A stretch of 64,000 nucleotides of DNA, taken from positions 447,037 to 511,036 of the forward strand of contig DDFG01000005.1 of the NCBI GenBank assembly GCA_002337055.1, in the 5' to 3' direction. The first letter of the stretch is position 1, and every line of letters begins with the position of its first letter. Positions 1-9,900 of this stretch are shown here, piece by piece. The notes below the pieces were generated by a model that saw only the letters and a program-made list of their open reading frames with translations, was not told the DNA's origin and made no database searches. Position numbers and translations under genes: made by a program. The stretch is from Betaproteobacteria bacterium UBA1934 (GTDB lineage Bacteria > Pseudomonadota > Gammaproteobacteria > Burkholderiales > Rhodocyclaceae).

Positions 1-1376
1 AGCACGCGCAATTCTTCAATCGTGTAGTTGATGGAGTCAGCGATCGCGCCCGTGATGTTCTCGCTCACGGTCGCGGTCACGGTCAAGTCGCCGTCAGCCA
101 GGTCGCCCAGTTCGTTCATCAGGCGGAGAATGGCGTCCTGGTTTTCGCGGTTGGTCGTTTCGGATTCCAGACGCTGGCGTTCCGCGTCGTCGGCGCGCTT
201 TCGGGTGTCATCCAGGTAGAGCTTGGCCAGAATGGTCAGCGTGGCAATCGCCAGCAAGGTATTGACGATCAGCAGCACCATGTAGAAAAAACGGGCCGAC
301 AGCACTTTCTGGTAGGCGCCAGCCAACTCGTCAGTGGCTTGCAGCAACGCTTCCGAGTCCTTGAAGATGCTGCCCGACGCGCGCTTGGCCGACATCAGCG
401 GCTGGATATTGGAAAGGATATTGCCAACCGCGCCGGAATATTCCTTGAAGGCCGCCTCCAGTTCACCCAACTTGGCCCGTGTTTCGCTGTCGGTGGTGGC
501 CGACAGACGCAGACTGTCGCTGCCCTTGATCATTCCGTTCAACACATCGCGGAACAGGTTGGCATCTTTACCGAGCAGCACCGCCACTTCCGGGTTCATG
601 CTTTCGCCGGCCTGCATCGCCGCCGCGTTCTTGGCGATGCGCTGGGTCAGCATGACGAGCTGGTTGGCGGCCGCGATGTCGCGCACACTCCCGCCGTTCT
701 GTAACTTGAGCGTTGCCACCTGCTCCGAGAGTTCGAGCAAATTCGGGTTTTTGGCATCAATCGTCGCAACGTTCTGGCCCAACGTCAGCAGCGGTGCTTC
801 TTGCGACACCAGGGTGTCGGTGTTCTTGTTGGTTTCGTCCCAAAGCTTACCCAGCGCGTCCAACTCTTCGGTCACCGCGGTAGGCGACTTGGGAACGCTA
901 GTGCCGGCCACTTCGCCGCCATCGCGCAGGCGGGTTAGCAGTTCCGAAAAGCGCTTTTGCGAATCCTTCAACTGCGCGAAGGCCGTGGGGTTACCCTGTG
1001 TCGCCAGCGACGAGGCTTTGGAAAGGCGCTGCGACAGCATGCGCATTTCGCCGGCGGCGGTCAGGTAGGCGGTGCCGTGCGTGGTCTTGCGGTTATCGTT
1101 CAGTACCAATACCAAAGCCACGAAGAGCAGGAAAACGAACAAGCCGCCGAGTATCTTCAGCTGCTCTTCCAGGGATTTTTCGCGCAGGAATTTGGGCAAC
1201 GGAATCTCCGGCAAGGAAAATCCGCTACTGCCCGAACGTCCTCGATTGGCGCGGGTTTGGATCGGGATCGGCGACGGCATGACAGAGGTCAGCGTCATTT
1301 CGGCTTCGGTTTCGGTTTTCTTGCCCGGCGCTTTTTTGCCGAGTTCGACCTTTGGAATTTTGAAACTGAACGCCAT
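1..1376 (-). CDS. pilJ: Type IV pilus methyl-accepting chemotaxis receptor PilJ (partial, cut at window start)
   Basis: Membrane receptor of the Pil-Chp chemosensory pathway that controls type IV pili; about 458 residues are visible and the signalling tail lies off the window. The ATG at 1376 follows a GGAGG ribosome site. A cytosolic, Pro-rich lead of about 72 residues precedes TM helix 1 (about 74-93). The helical extracytoplasmic region carries the twice-repeated PilJ-type sensor motif (EMRMLSQRLSK and VMLTQRIAKNA). TM helix 2 (about 360-382) and the beginning of a HAMP region follow. It is the last gene of pilG-pilH-pilI-pilJ, so PilI presumably couples it to a CheA-like kinase encoded outside. 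Identification rests on the sensor pattern together with the gene order. Confidence 0.9.
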   Translation of the reverse strand, partial: MAFSFKIPKVELGKKAPGKKTETEAEMTLTSVMPSPIPIQTRANRGRSGSSGFSLPEIPLPKFLREKSLEEQLKILGGLFVFLLFVALVLVLNDNRKTTHGTAYLTAAGEMRMLSQRLSKASSLATQGNPTAFAQLKDSQKRFSELLTRLRDGGEVAGTSVPKSPTAVTEELDALGKLWDETNKNTDTLVSQEAPLLTLGQNVATIDAKNPNLLELSEQVATLKLQNGGSVRDIAAANQLVMLTQRIAKNAAAMQAGESMNPEVAVLLGKDANLFRDVLNGMIKGSDSLRLSATTDSETRAKLGELEAAFKEYSGAVGNILSNIQPLMSAKRASGSIFKDSEALLQATDELAGAYQKVLSARFFYMVLLIVNTLLAIATLTILAKLYLDDTRKRADDAERQRLESETTNRENQDAILRLMNELGDLADGDLTVTATVSENITGAIADSINYTIEELRV

Positions 1377-1409
1377 GCTGTCCTCCGGTGTGAAGCTTTC
1401 TTTTTGGGG

Positions 1410-1922
1410 TCAAGCCCCGATATTCATGAATGATTCGTCGGCAAGTAGTTCGCGCACCGACAGTTTTTGCCAGATGTCGCCCCGGCGATCACGATATGTT
1501 TCGGCAATCCAGGCCGGTGCATTGACCGGGCGCCCGACCGCCTCGAAATCGCCGATCGCCTTAAGGCCCTGCATGCGGCTGACCAGCAGCGCGGCATTCG
1601 ACCCCAGTTTGACGCCGACCAGCAGCAACCGGGCATTGGCGTTCAGTGCCGTTGGCTCGCCACCGCGAAACAGCGAAAAATCCGTCACCGAATAGAGATT
1701 GCCGCGGATATTGGCAATACCGGCAAAGGCTGCCTTGGTCAACGGAACCGGCGTCAGAGGCGGTTGCTGAATGATCTCACCCGACTCCGAGAGCTCCAGC
1801 AGCCAGTTCTCGCGCCCGGCGCGGATACCAAGCAAAGACGAGGTCACCTGACCACGCTGTGCGCTTTTCAGACGATCGGCCAGGTATTGCTGAAATTCGC
1901 GGAGAGGGGTCTTCTTCGACAT
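1410..1922 (-). CDS. pilI: CheW-like chemotaxis adaptor PilI
   Basis: Adaptor of 170 residues expected to link the receptor PilJ to the pilus chemosensory kinase in the cytoplasm. The sequence has the CheW-fold pattern: a central FAGIANIRGNLYSVTD segment (about 66-81), equivalent to the conserved strand-turn of CheW, then a LLLVGVKLGSNAALLVSRM strand pair. It sits between pilH (11 bases upstream) and pilJ (33 bases downstream) on the same strand, so the four genes form one operon. The length is normal for PilI. CheW-type proteins are poorly conserved, so the name rests partly on position between pilH and pilJ. Confidence 0.85.
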   Translation of the reverse strand: MSKKTPLREFQQYLADRLKSAQRGQVTSSLLGIRAGRENWLLELSESGEIIQQPPLTPVPLTKAAFAGIANIRGNLYSVTDFSLFRGGEPTALNANARLLLVGVKLGSNAALLVSRMQGLKAIGDFEAVGRPVNAPAWIAETYRDRRGDIWQKLSVRELLADESFMNIGA

Positions 1923-1933
1923 GGACTAGCGCG

Positions 1934-2299
1934 TCAGGGCAAAGCCGCGACCTTTTGCAGCAATTCCTCGGCGTTGATCGGCTTGACCATGTAGTCGAGC
2001 GCGCCCTGGCGCAAGCCCCAGATCTTGTCGGTTTCCTGGCCCTTTGTCGTGCAGATGATGATCGGAATGTTCTTGGTATCTTCGTCGCGCGTCAGCGTGC
2101 GGGTGGCCTGGTAGCCGTTGAGTCCCGGCATGACCACATCCATCAGGATCAGATCCGGTTTTTCGGTCTTGGCCTTGGCAATCCCCTCCTCGCCATTTTC
2201 AGCGGTAACAGTCTGATACCCTTTCTTGGTCAGCAAATCGACAACAAAGAAGCGTTCGGTCGGAGAATCGTCAATGACGAGGATTTTCTTGATAGGCAT
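1934..2299 (-). CDS. pilH: Response regulator PilH (single REC domain)
   Basis: Single-domain response regulator of 121 residues in the type IV pilus chemosensory system, phosphorylated by the CheA-like kinase and thought to act in pilus retraction control or as a phosphate sink. Acidic pocket residues are seen in KILVIDDS near the N terminus, the phospho-acceptor Asp in LILMDVVMPGLNG, and the conserved Lys in MVKP. The start at 2299 (MPIKKILV) is chosen because the reading frame extends upstream only as non-homologous sequence that overlaps pilG. It lies 25 bases after pilG and 11 before pilI. Confidence 0.9.
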   Translation of the reverse strand: MPIKKILVIDDSPTERFFVVDLLTKKGYQTVTAENGEEGIAKAKTEKPDLILMDVVMPGLNGYQATRTLTRDEDTKNIPIIICTTKGQETDKIWGLRQGALDYMVKPINAEELLQKVAALP

Positions 2300-2324
2300 G
2301 GCGGTATTCCTGGTGCAATTAAAA

Positions 2325-2723
2325 TCAGCTGGCCTGCCCGGGCGCAAATATCGCCACGGTGTGTAGCAGGCTATCCTTGGTAAATGGTTTGGTGAGGTAT
2401 TGATCAGACCCCACCATGCGGCCGCGCGCACGGTCGAAGAGACCATCCTTCGACGACAGCATGATGACCGGGGTCGACTTGAAACGGGCGTTTTTCTTGA
2501 TCAGCGCGCAGGTCTGATAGCCATCAAGGCGCGGCATCATGATGTCGCAAAAAATCACGTCCGGCTGATGATCTGCGATCTTCGCCAGGGCGTCGAAGCC
2601 ATCCTCGGCAAGCACGACCTGACAGCCTGCCTGCACGAGAAAGATTTCAGCGCTGCGCCGGATCGTGTTGCTGTCATCGATGATCATCACCTTGACACCG
2701 CGCAGGGTTGCCACATCCGCCAA
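2325..2723 (-). CDS. pilG: Response regulator PilG (single REC domain), TTG start
   Basis: First gene of the pil chemosensory operon, a single receiver domain that in the family promotes pilus extension. Receiver motifs are KVMIIDDSNTIRRSAE, the phospho-acceptor in VIFCDIMMPRLDG and the Lys in YLTKPF. The open frame continues upstream to 2801 without homology. I place the start at a TTG (2723) preceded by GAGGGG at good spacing, giving 132 residues; a GTG nine bases further in is the alternative. The 207 bases between this gene and thiD hold the divergent promoters. The rubredoxin gene often found beside pilG in relatives is not present here. Confidence 0.87.
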   Translation of the reverse strand: MADVATLRGVKVMIIDDSNTIRRSAEIFLVQAGCQVVLAEDGFDALAKIADHQPDVIFCDIMMPRLDGYQTCALIKKNARFKSTPVIMLSSKDGLFDRARGRMVGSDQYLTKPFTKDSLLHTVAIFAPGQAS

Positions 2724-2930
2724 TTCGTTCCCCTCGTACTCGTTTCGACTATTATTGTTTGCTGCCGATAATAATACAAAGACACCCGAGCGTGTCACCA
2801 AATCGCTCGCCGCCCGGCAGCGAATAATGGCCGTTTGTCCGGCCGTTCACCGCCGCCGGGCGGGCGGATTCGGATAGAATGCGCCGGATCGAAACTCGAA
2901 CCGCCCCCACAGTCACCGGCGAGCCATTCA

Positions 2931-3776
2931 ATGATCCAGACTCCCCCGCTCGTACTCGTCATCGCCGCCAGCGACCCCACCTCCGGCGCGGGCCTCCAGG
3001 CCGACCTGCTGACCTTGGCCAGCCTCGGTTGCCACCCGCTCACCGTCGTCAGCGCGCTGACCGTGCAAGATACCGTCGGCGTCGAAAGCGTGCACGCCAT
3101 CGACCCTGATGTGCTTGAACGGCAGGCACGCACACTTCTTGAGGATATGCCAGTGGCGGCGTTCAAGATCGGCGTGCTAGGTAGCACCGAAAATATCGTG
3201 CGCGTGGCAGAAATCGTCTCGGATTACCCTGATCTGCCGCTGGTTCTTGATCCCGTGCTCGCCTCGGGACGCGGCGACAGCCTGGCCGACGACGACATGG
3301 TTCAGGCCATGCGCGAACTGCTGCTGCCGCAAACCACGGTGCTCACTCCCAATATTCCGGAAGCCCGCCGGTTGGCGGAAGAGGACGACGACGAGGACGA
3401 ACCCAACGGCGACCTCTGCGCCCGGCGACTGATCGAACTGGGCTGCCAGTCCGTGCTGATCACCGGCACTCACGAAAACACGCCGCAAGTGGTCAATACG
3501 CTGTACGGAGAACAAGGTGTACTTCGGCGCGACCGATGGGAGCGCCTCCCGCAGATTTACCACGGATCCGGCTGTACCCTCGCGTCGGCCATCGCCGCCT
3601 GCCTTGCCAACGGCAGCGCACTCGAAGACGCCGTGCGTGACGCCCAAGAGTACACCTGGCACACGCTGGCCAACGGCTTTCGCGCTGGTATGGGGCAATT
3701 GATCCCGGACCGCTTTTTCTGGGCCCGGCAGGAGGCGGAAGAACGGGAAGATCGCAGCGAGGAAGGTGACGCATGA
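2931..3776 (+). CDS. thiD: Hydroxymethylpyrimidine/phosphomethylpyrimidine kinase ThiD
   Basis: Kinase that phosphorylates HMP and then HMP-P to HMP-PP, the pyrimidine half of thiamine. The 281-residue protein starts at MIQTPPLVLVIAASDPTSGAG, with the family glycine-rich substrate loop, and has LVLDPVLASGRGDSL and the C-terminal anion-hole motif HGSGCTLASAIAA. An acidic insert (EEDDDEDE, about 146-153) sits after the TPNIPEA motif and is unusual. A TAGAAT box at 2875-2880 is a candidate -10 element. The stop overlaps the thiE start as ATGA, so the two are translationally coupled. No TPP riboswitch is visible upstream, unlike thiC at 41.3 kb. Confidence 0.95.
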   Translation: MIQTPPLVLVIAASDPTSGAGLQADLLTLASLGCHPLTVVSALTVQDTVGVESVHAIDPDVLERQARTLLEDMPVAAFKIGVLGSTENIVRVAEIVSDYPDLPLVLDPVLASGRGDSLADDDMVQAMRELLLPQTTVLTPNIPEARRLAEEDDDEDEPNGDLCARRLIELGCQSVLITGTHENTPQVVNTLYGEQGVLRRDRWERLPQIYHGSGCTLASAIAACLANGSALEDAVRDAQEYTWHTLANGFRAGMGQLIPDRFFWARQEAEEREDRSEEGDA

Positions 3777-4405
3777 TGCACTCTGAACTGCGCGGCCTTT
3801 ACGCCATCACACCCGAGTATACAAATCGCCGGCAATTGCTGGCAGAAGCCGAAGCCGTGCTGAGCGGCGGCTGCCGCTGGTTGCAGTTTCGCGATAAGCT
3901 CTCACTATCCGAGGAGCGTCGGCAAAGAGCCGACGAACTGCTCGCGCTGTGCCGCCGCCACGGCGCCGCTCTGATCATCAATGACGACGTCGAACTCGCC
4001 GACGCCGTCGGTGCCCACGGCGTGCATCTCGGCCGCGACGACGGCAGCATTGAAGCGGCGCGACGACGGCTCGGCGACCACGCGATTGTCGGCGCCTCCT
4101 GCTACAACGACTTCGCGCTTGCCCAGGCGGCCGAAATGGAGGGCGCCGATTACATCGCCTTCGGAGCCATTCATCCTTCGCCGACCAAACCGGCGGCCAC
4201 TCGCGCCCCGCTGTCGCTCTTTACCCACGCCCGCCAGAAACTCGCCATCCCCGCATGTGCCATTGGTGGCATTACGCTGGCCAACGCGCCGGATGTCATT
4301 GCCGCCGGCGCCGACCTGATTGCCGTCATCACCGATCTATTTTCGGCGCCGGACATCGCCGAGCGTGCCGCCGCCTTTCAAGGCTTATTCAAGGAATCTC
4401 AATGA
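3773..4405 (+). CDS. thiE: Thiamine-phosphate synthase ThiE
   Basis: Joins HMP-PP to the thiazole phosphate to make thiamine phosphate. The 210-residue TIM-barrel protein shows the family signature blocks: LYAITPE at the N terminus, WLQFRDK (diphosphate region), ALIINDDVELA, GVHLGRDDG, YIAFGAIHPSPTKP and the C-terminal phosphate loop AIGGITLANA. The frame offers two adjacent ATGs; the first overlaps the thiD stop by four bases (ATGA). The stop overlaps the hemL start in the same way, so thiD-thiE-hemL is one tightly coupled operon. Confidence 0.95.
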   Translation: MMHSELRGLYAITPEYTNRRQLLAEAEAVLSGGCRWLQFRDKLSLSEERRQRADELLALCRRHGAALIINDDVELADAVGAHGVHLGRDDGSIEAARRRLGDHAIVGASCYNDFALAQAAEMEGADYIAFGAIHPSPTKPAATRAPLSLFTHARQKLAIPACAIGGITLANAPDVIAAGADLIAVITDLFSAPDIAERAAAFQGLFKESQ

Positions 4406-5685
4406 CTTCTCGCAACGAACAATTGTTTGAACGCGCCCAAAGCCACATCCCCGGCGGCGTCAACTCGCCCGTCCGCGCTTTCCGCTCGGTCGGTGGGACA
4501 CCCCGCTTTTTCGTCAAGGGCGAGGGATCGCGGGTACTGGATGCGGATGGCGCCTGGCTGCTCGACTACGTCGGCTCCTGGGGGCCGCTCATCCTCGGCC
4601 ACGCCCATCCCGATGTCGTTCAGGCCGTGCAGGAAGCCGCTGCAGACGGTCTCTCCTTCGGCGCACCGACCGAGCGCGAAGTCGAAATGGCCGATCTCCT
4701 GTGCCGCCTGGTGCCGTCGCTCGACATGGTGCGTCTAGTCTCTTCCGGCACCGAAGCCACGATGAGCGCTATTCGACTGGCACGGGGTTTCACAGGCCGC
4801 GACGTTCTAATCAAATTCGAGGGATGCTATCACGGCCATTCAGACAGTTTGCTAGTCAAGGCCGGTTCGGGCGCGCTCACTTTCGGCAATCCCTCTTCGG
4901 GCGGCGTGCCGGACGATCTGGCCCAACACACACTGGTTCTCCCGTACAACGACGCGCAAGCTGTCGCGGACGCCTTCGCCCGCCACGCCGGCCGCATAGC
5001 CGCCGTTATCGTCGAACCGGTAGTCGGCAACATGAACCTGATCGCCCCCCGGCCGGAATTTCTCGCCGCCCTGCGCGAGCAGACGGCGCGCCATGGCGCG
5101 GTGCTGATTTTCGACGAAGTGATGACCGGTTTCCGCGTCGGCCTGGGCAGCGCACAGGTTCTTTACGGCATCACGCCCGACCTGTCGACCTTCGGCAAGG
5201 TCATCGGCGGCGGCATGCCCGTCGGCGCCTTTGGCGGCCGGCGCGACATCATGGAAAAGATCGCGCCGCTCGGCCCGGTCTACCAGGCCGGCACGCTTTC
5301 CGGTAACCCGGTCGCCGTTGCAGCCGGCCTGGTCACGCTCAAGCTCATTCAGGCTCCCGGTTTCTACGAGCGCCTCGATGCCCGCACCGAAGCGTTGTGC
5401 CAAGGCCTGGTCGCCGCTGCTGCGCGGCATGGCGTCGCTTTCTCGGCACAGCACGTCGGGGGCATGTTTGGCCTGTACTTTGCCGAACGCTGTCCGGCCA
5501 CTTACGACGAGGCTCTGGCGTGCGACAAGGCGGCGTTCAACCGCTTCTTCCATGCCATGCTGCGCGCCGGCCACTATTTCGCGCCTTCCGCCTACGAGGC
5601 AGGATTTGTATCGGCCGCACATAGCGAGGCCGACATTGCCGCCACCGTGACCGCCGCCGAAGCGTGGTTCAAAACGACCGTTTGA
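4402..5685 (+). CDS. hemL: Glutamate-1-semialdehyde 2,1-aminomutase HemL
   Basis: PLP enzyme that converts glutamate-1-semialdehyde to 5-aminolevulinate in the C5 pathway of haem synthesis. The 427-residue protein begins MTSRNEQLFERAQSHIPGG; the frame upstream is non-homologous and overlaps thiE, so the ATG at 4402 (ATGA overlap with the thiE stop) is used. The PLP-binding Lys is about residue 266 in STFGKVIGGGMPVGA, and the PLP contact Asp is in LIFDEVMTGFR. Length is normal. A hairpin at 5714-5733 follows the stop and may end the thiD-thiE-hemL transcript. Confidence 0.97.
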   Translation: MTSRNEQLFERAQSHIPGGVNSPVRAFRSVGGTPRFFVKGEGSRVLDADGAWLLDYVGSWGPLILGHAHPDVVQAVQEAAADGLSFGAPTEREVEMADLLCRLVPSLDMVRLVSSGTEATMSAIRLARGFTGRDVLIKFEGCYHGHSDSLLVKAGSGALTFGNPSSGGVPDDLAQHTLVLPYNDAQAVADAFARHAGRIAAVIVEPVVGNMNLIAPRPEFLAALREQTARHGAVLIFDEVMTGFRVGLGSAQVLYGITPDLSTFGKVIGGGMPVGAFGGRRDIMEKIAPLGPVYQAGTLSGNPVAVAAGLVTLKLIQAPGFYERLDARTEALCQGLVAAAARHGVAFSAQHVGGMFGLYFAERCPATYDEALACDKAAFNRFFHAMLRAGHYFAPSAYEAGFVSAAHSEADIAATVTAAEAWFKTTV

Positions 5686-5713
5686 GCGCGCGCCCCCCAT
5701 TCCGCTGCAACCG

Positions 5714-5733
5714 AAGACCGCCTTTGCGGTCTT
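5714..5733 (+). terminator. Hairpin after hemL, possible terminator
   Basis: Perfect 8-bp stem (AAGACCGC / GCGGTCTT) with a CTTT loop, 28 bases after the hemL stop. It ends in TT and is followed by an only moderately T-rich stretch, so it is a weak intrinsic terminator candidate separating hemL from the efflux genes. Confidence 0.5.
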
Positions 5734-5763
5734 ATTGACCTTTGCTGGCTTCATCCATCCATC

Positions 5764-6900
5764 ATGCTCATGTTCTCGCGCAAGAAGTTCCTGATCATCG
5801 GGTCCACCGTCGTGGCCGCTCTGATCCTGCTGGCAGTCCTGCGTGGCGGCCAACCAGCCGCCGAAGCCGGAAAGCCGGCGACGTCCAAACCCGCCCTGAC
5901 CGTAACCGCCACCCTTCCTCAGCAGGAAAACTGGCCGCAGACGCTCGCAGCAACCGGTAATGTCAGCGCCTGGCAAGAGGCGATCATCGGTGCCGAAATC
6001 AGCAACTTCCGACTGATCGAAATCCTCGCCCAGGTCGGCGACCGCGTGAAGAAAGGTCAGGTGTTGGCGCGCATCGACAGCAGCACCATCGCCAGCGAAA
6101 CGGCCGAGGCCCGCGCCAGCCACGCCGAACTGAGCGCCACACTGGAAGAAGCCCGCGCCAATGCCGAACGTGCCCGGCAATTGCGTGAGCGCGGCTTTTT
6201 CAGTTCACAGCAGGTAACGCAATCGCTGACCGTCGAACAGACCGCGCGTGCTCGCCTCGATGCGGCTCGTGCCCGCTTGCAGGCGGCCGAGTTGCGCCTG
6301 GCGCGTACCAGCATCGTGGCCCCGGACGACGGATTGATTTCAGCGCGTTCCGCAACCGCCGGTTCACTGACGCAACCCGGACAGGAGTTGTTCAGGTTGA
6401 TTCGTGGCGGGCGGCTGGAATGGCGCGCCGAAGTAACCGCAGCCGACCTCGCCCGGCTGCAACCGGGTGTCGCGGCGGAAATCGTGGCGCCGGATGGCAG
6501 CCGGGTAGCCGGCAAGGTACGCGCGGTATCGCCGTCGGTCGATGTCGCCACCCGTAACGGGCTGGTTTATGTCGACCTACCCGCCGATGCAGCGCCACAC
6601 CTCAACGCCGGCATGTTCGCGCGCGGCGAGTTCAAGCTGGGTTCGCTGGCGGCGATCACACTGCCGCAGGCCGCCGTCGTCCAGCGCGAAGGATTTGCGT
6701 ACGTGTTTCGTATCGACCAGGAAGGAGAGATCGCCCGGACCGCGATGATCAAGGTGAGTCTCGGCCGGCGCCAGGGTGAGCGGATCGAAATCACCGGCCT
6801 TGCTTCCAATACCCGCGTAGTCGCCAGCGGTGCCGGATTTCTGGCAGATGGCGACTTTGTCCGCGTGATCGACCCCGCTACCGCCAAACCCGCATCATGA
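5764..6900 (+). CDS. RND efflux periplasmic adaptor subunit (membrane fusion protein)
   Basis: Periplasmic adaptor of a tripartite RND efflux pump, 378 residues, bridging the inner-membrane permease to an outer-membrane channel. An N-terminal hydrophobic segment (about 5-24, FLIIGSTVVAALILLAVL) anchors it. The biotinyl-lipoyl half motifs (ISNFRLIEILAQVGDRVKKGQVLARID and LARTSIVAPDDGLISARS) flank an alpha-helical hairpin of about 100 residues; beta-barrel and membrane-proximal parts follow. A second in-frame ATG two codons in is an alternative start. The stop overlaps the permease start (ATGA). No outer-membrane factor gene is adjacent; the TolC-like gene at 44.1 kb is a possible partner. Confidence 0.9.
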   Translation: MLMFSRKKFLIIGSTVVAALILLAVLRGGQPAAEAGKPATSKPALTVTATLPQQENWPQTLAATGNVSAWQEAIIGAEISNFRLIEILAQVGDRVKKGQVLARIDSSTIASETAEARASHAELSATLEEARANAERARQLRERGFFSSQQVTQSLTVEQTARARLDAARARLQAAELRLARTSIVAPDDGLISARSATAGSLTQPGQELFRLIRGGRLEWRAEVTAADLARLQPGVAAEIVAPDGSRVAGKVRAVSPSVDVATRNGLVYVDLPADAAPHLNAGMFARGEFKLGSLAAITLPQAAVVQREGFAYVFRIDQEGEIARTAMIKVSLGRRQGERIEITGLASNTRVVASGAGFLADGDFVRVIDPATAKPAS

Positions 6901-9900
6901 ACGTTTCCGCTTGGTCCATCCGGAACCCGATTCCGGCCATACTCTTCTTCGTCCTGCTGACTCTGATGGGGCTGGCCTCGTTCATCGGCATGAAGATTCA
7001 GCAGTTCATGGATATTGAACTGCCGATGGTGACGGTCACCGCCAGTCTGCCCGGTGCAGCGCCGGCCCAGATGGAAACCGAAGTCGCCAGAAAGATCGAG
7101 AATACGGTTGCCACTTTGCAAGGCATCAAGCACATCTACACTAAGGTACAAGATGGAACAGCCATCGTCACTGTGGAATTCCGGCTCGAAAAACCGCCAC
7201 AGGAAGCACTCGATGATGTGCGCGACGCGGTCTCGCGCATCCGTTCCGATCTGCCCGGCGATCTAAAAGATCCTGTTGTCTCCAAGGTCAATCTGGCCGG
7301 TTCACCGATCCTGACCTACACCGTGGCCTCCAGCCGGATGGACGACGAGGCGCTGTCATGGTTTGTCGATAACACCGTCAGCAAGGCCCTGCTGGCGGTG
7401 CGCGGCGTCGGTGCCGTGGCTCGGGTCGGCGGTGTCAGCCGCGAGGTGCGCGTCGAACTCGATCCTGCACGCCTGCTGGCCCTAAAAGCCAGTGCGGCAG
7501 ATATCTCGCGGCAACTCCGCCAGACACAGCAGGAAGCCTCCGGCGGCCGCGCCGACATCGGCGGGGCCGAGCAGTCGGTCAGAACTCTCGCTACCGTACA
7601 AAGCGCCGACGAGCTGGCCGCCATGGAAATCGCCTTGCCGGATGGACGGCGCGTGCGCCTCGATCAGGTTGCTCAAGTTGTGGACACGGTGGGAGAACTT
7701 CGCTCCGCCGCGCTGCTAAACGGCAAACCGGTAGTCGGTTTCGAAATCACCCGCAGCCGGGGCGCCAGCGAGATTGATGTGCGCGATGGTGTCGTTGCGG
7801 CACTCGCCCACTTGAAGGCCGAACATCCCGACATCGTCATCACCGAAGCTTTCAATTTTGTCGATCCGGTCATGGAAAACTACACCGGATCAATGTCGCT
7901 GCTGCTCGAAGGCGCCGTACTCGCCATCATCGTCGTCTGGCTCTTCCTGCGCGACTGGCGCGCCACCTTCGTTTCCGCGACGGCGTTGCCGCTCTCCATC
8001 ATTCCCGCCTTTGCGGTGATGTATCTGATGGGCTTCACCCTCAACGTGGTGACACTGCTCTCGCTATCGCTGGTGGTCGGCATTCTGGTCGACGACGCGA
8101 TTGTCGAAATCGAAAACATCATCCGCCACCTGCGTATGGGCAAGACACCCTACCAGGCCGCCATGGAAGCGGCGGACGAGATCGGGTTGGCGGTCATCGC
8201 CACCACCTTCACGCTGATCGCGGTGTTTTTGCCCACCGCCTTCATGGGCGGCGTGGCCGGCAAGTTCTTCGTGCAGTTCGGCTGGAGCGCCGCCATCGCC
8301 GTGTTCTTTTCGCTGGTCGTTGCGCGGATGCTGACGCCGATGATGGCTGCCTATCTGCTCAGACCGCCCAAGCGCGAGGTTGCCGCGCCGCGCTGGCTCA
8401 CGGTCTATCGGGGTTGGGCGGAATGGTGCCTGCACCACCGCTGGACAACCTTGGTGGCGACTGTTTTCTTCTTCTTTGCCTCCTTCTTCCTGGTTCCTTT
8501 TCTGCCGACCGGTTTCATACCACCGGACGATCTCTCGCAAACCCAGGTCTATCTCTCCCTGCCTCCCGGCAGCACCTTTAAGGAAACCTATACGGCGGCC
8601 GAAGCGGCGCGCGAAATTGTCGCCCGCAATCCGCATGTGAAGATGGTCTACACGGCAATTGGCGGCGGCGCCGCCGGCAGCGACCCGTTTGCCCCGCGCG
8701 GCGCGGCGGAAGTGCGCAAGGCGACGCTGACCATCAATCTGACACCGCGCAAGGAACGAGACGGTGTCAAAAAGCAGACGATCGAGTCCGAGATTCGAAA
8801 GGCGCTAACCGATTTGCCGGGGGTTCAATACAAGGTAGGCTTGTGAGGTTCCAACGAAAAATATGTTCTGGTGTTGGCGAGCGAAAACGGACCGCAGCTT
8901 GCGGAACATGCCCGACTGGTCGAACGAGACTTGCGCACCATTCCTGGCATCGGCAACATCACGTCGACCGCCAGCCTGGTGCGACCGGAACTGGTGATCC
9001 GCCCTGATTTCGCGCGCGCCGCTGATCTCGGTGTCACCTCGGCCGCCATTGCCGACACATTGCGGGTGGCTACAGCCGGCGACTACGATCAGGGTTTGGC
9101 AAAGCTGAATCTCTCTCAACGCCAAGTACCCATCGTCGTCAAACTGCCCCCCGATGCCCGCCAGGATATCACCCTGCTCGAACGGCTGACGGTTCCCGGC
9201 AAGCACGGCCCTGTGATGCTGGGCAATGTCGCCACGCTGTCGCTGGCCGGCGGGCCCGCCGAAATCGACCGCTACGACCGCCAGCGCAACATCAATTTTG
9301 AAATCGAACTGAACCAGCAACCGCTGGGCGAAGTCGAGAAGCAGGCGCTAGCCCTGCCCAGCATGAAGAATCTTCCGCCTGGCGTCACCCAGACTGCGAT
9401 CGGCGACGCCGAAGCCATGGGCGAACTGTTCAACAGTTTTGCACTTGCGATGCTGACCGGGGTGCTCTGCATTTATATCGTGCTGGTGCTGTTGCTCAAG
9501 AACTTCATTCAACCGGTGACGATTCTCGCGGCACTGGTGTTGTCGGTACCGGGTGCCTTTCTCGCCCTGTTCGTGAGTCAGACGGCGCTTTCCATGCCCT
9601 CGATGATCGGCCTGATCATGCTGATGGGCATTGCCACCAAGAACTCCATTCTGCTGATCGATTACGTGGTGATGGCGCGCCGCGAGCACGGCCTGACCCG
9701 TTGGGAAGCCTTGATCGACGCCTGCCTGAAGCGTGCCCGCCCGATCGTCATGACCACCGTGGCCATGGGTGCCGGCATGTTGCCAATCGCTATCGGTCTC
9801 GGCACCGATCCGAGCTTCCGCGCGCCGATGGCCATCGTCGTCATCGGTGGGCTGATCACCTCGACATTCCTCAGCCTGCTGGTCATCCCGGTGGTGTTCA

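Noticed and set aside
2772..2787. GACAC/GTGTC inverted repeat between pilG and thiD
   Set aside because: Only five-base arms around a six-base spacer; too short to claim as an operator.
4852..6180. 442-codon minus-strand open frame opposite hemL and the RND adaptor
   Set aside because: It spans two unrelated plus-strand genes and a hairpin, with no homology.
8844..8846. Selenocysteine or Trp reading of the TGA
   Set aside because: RND permeases are not selenoproteins, relatives have Gly here, and TGA ends many other genes in the window, so a recoded genetic code is excluded.
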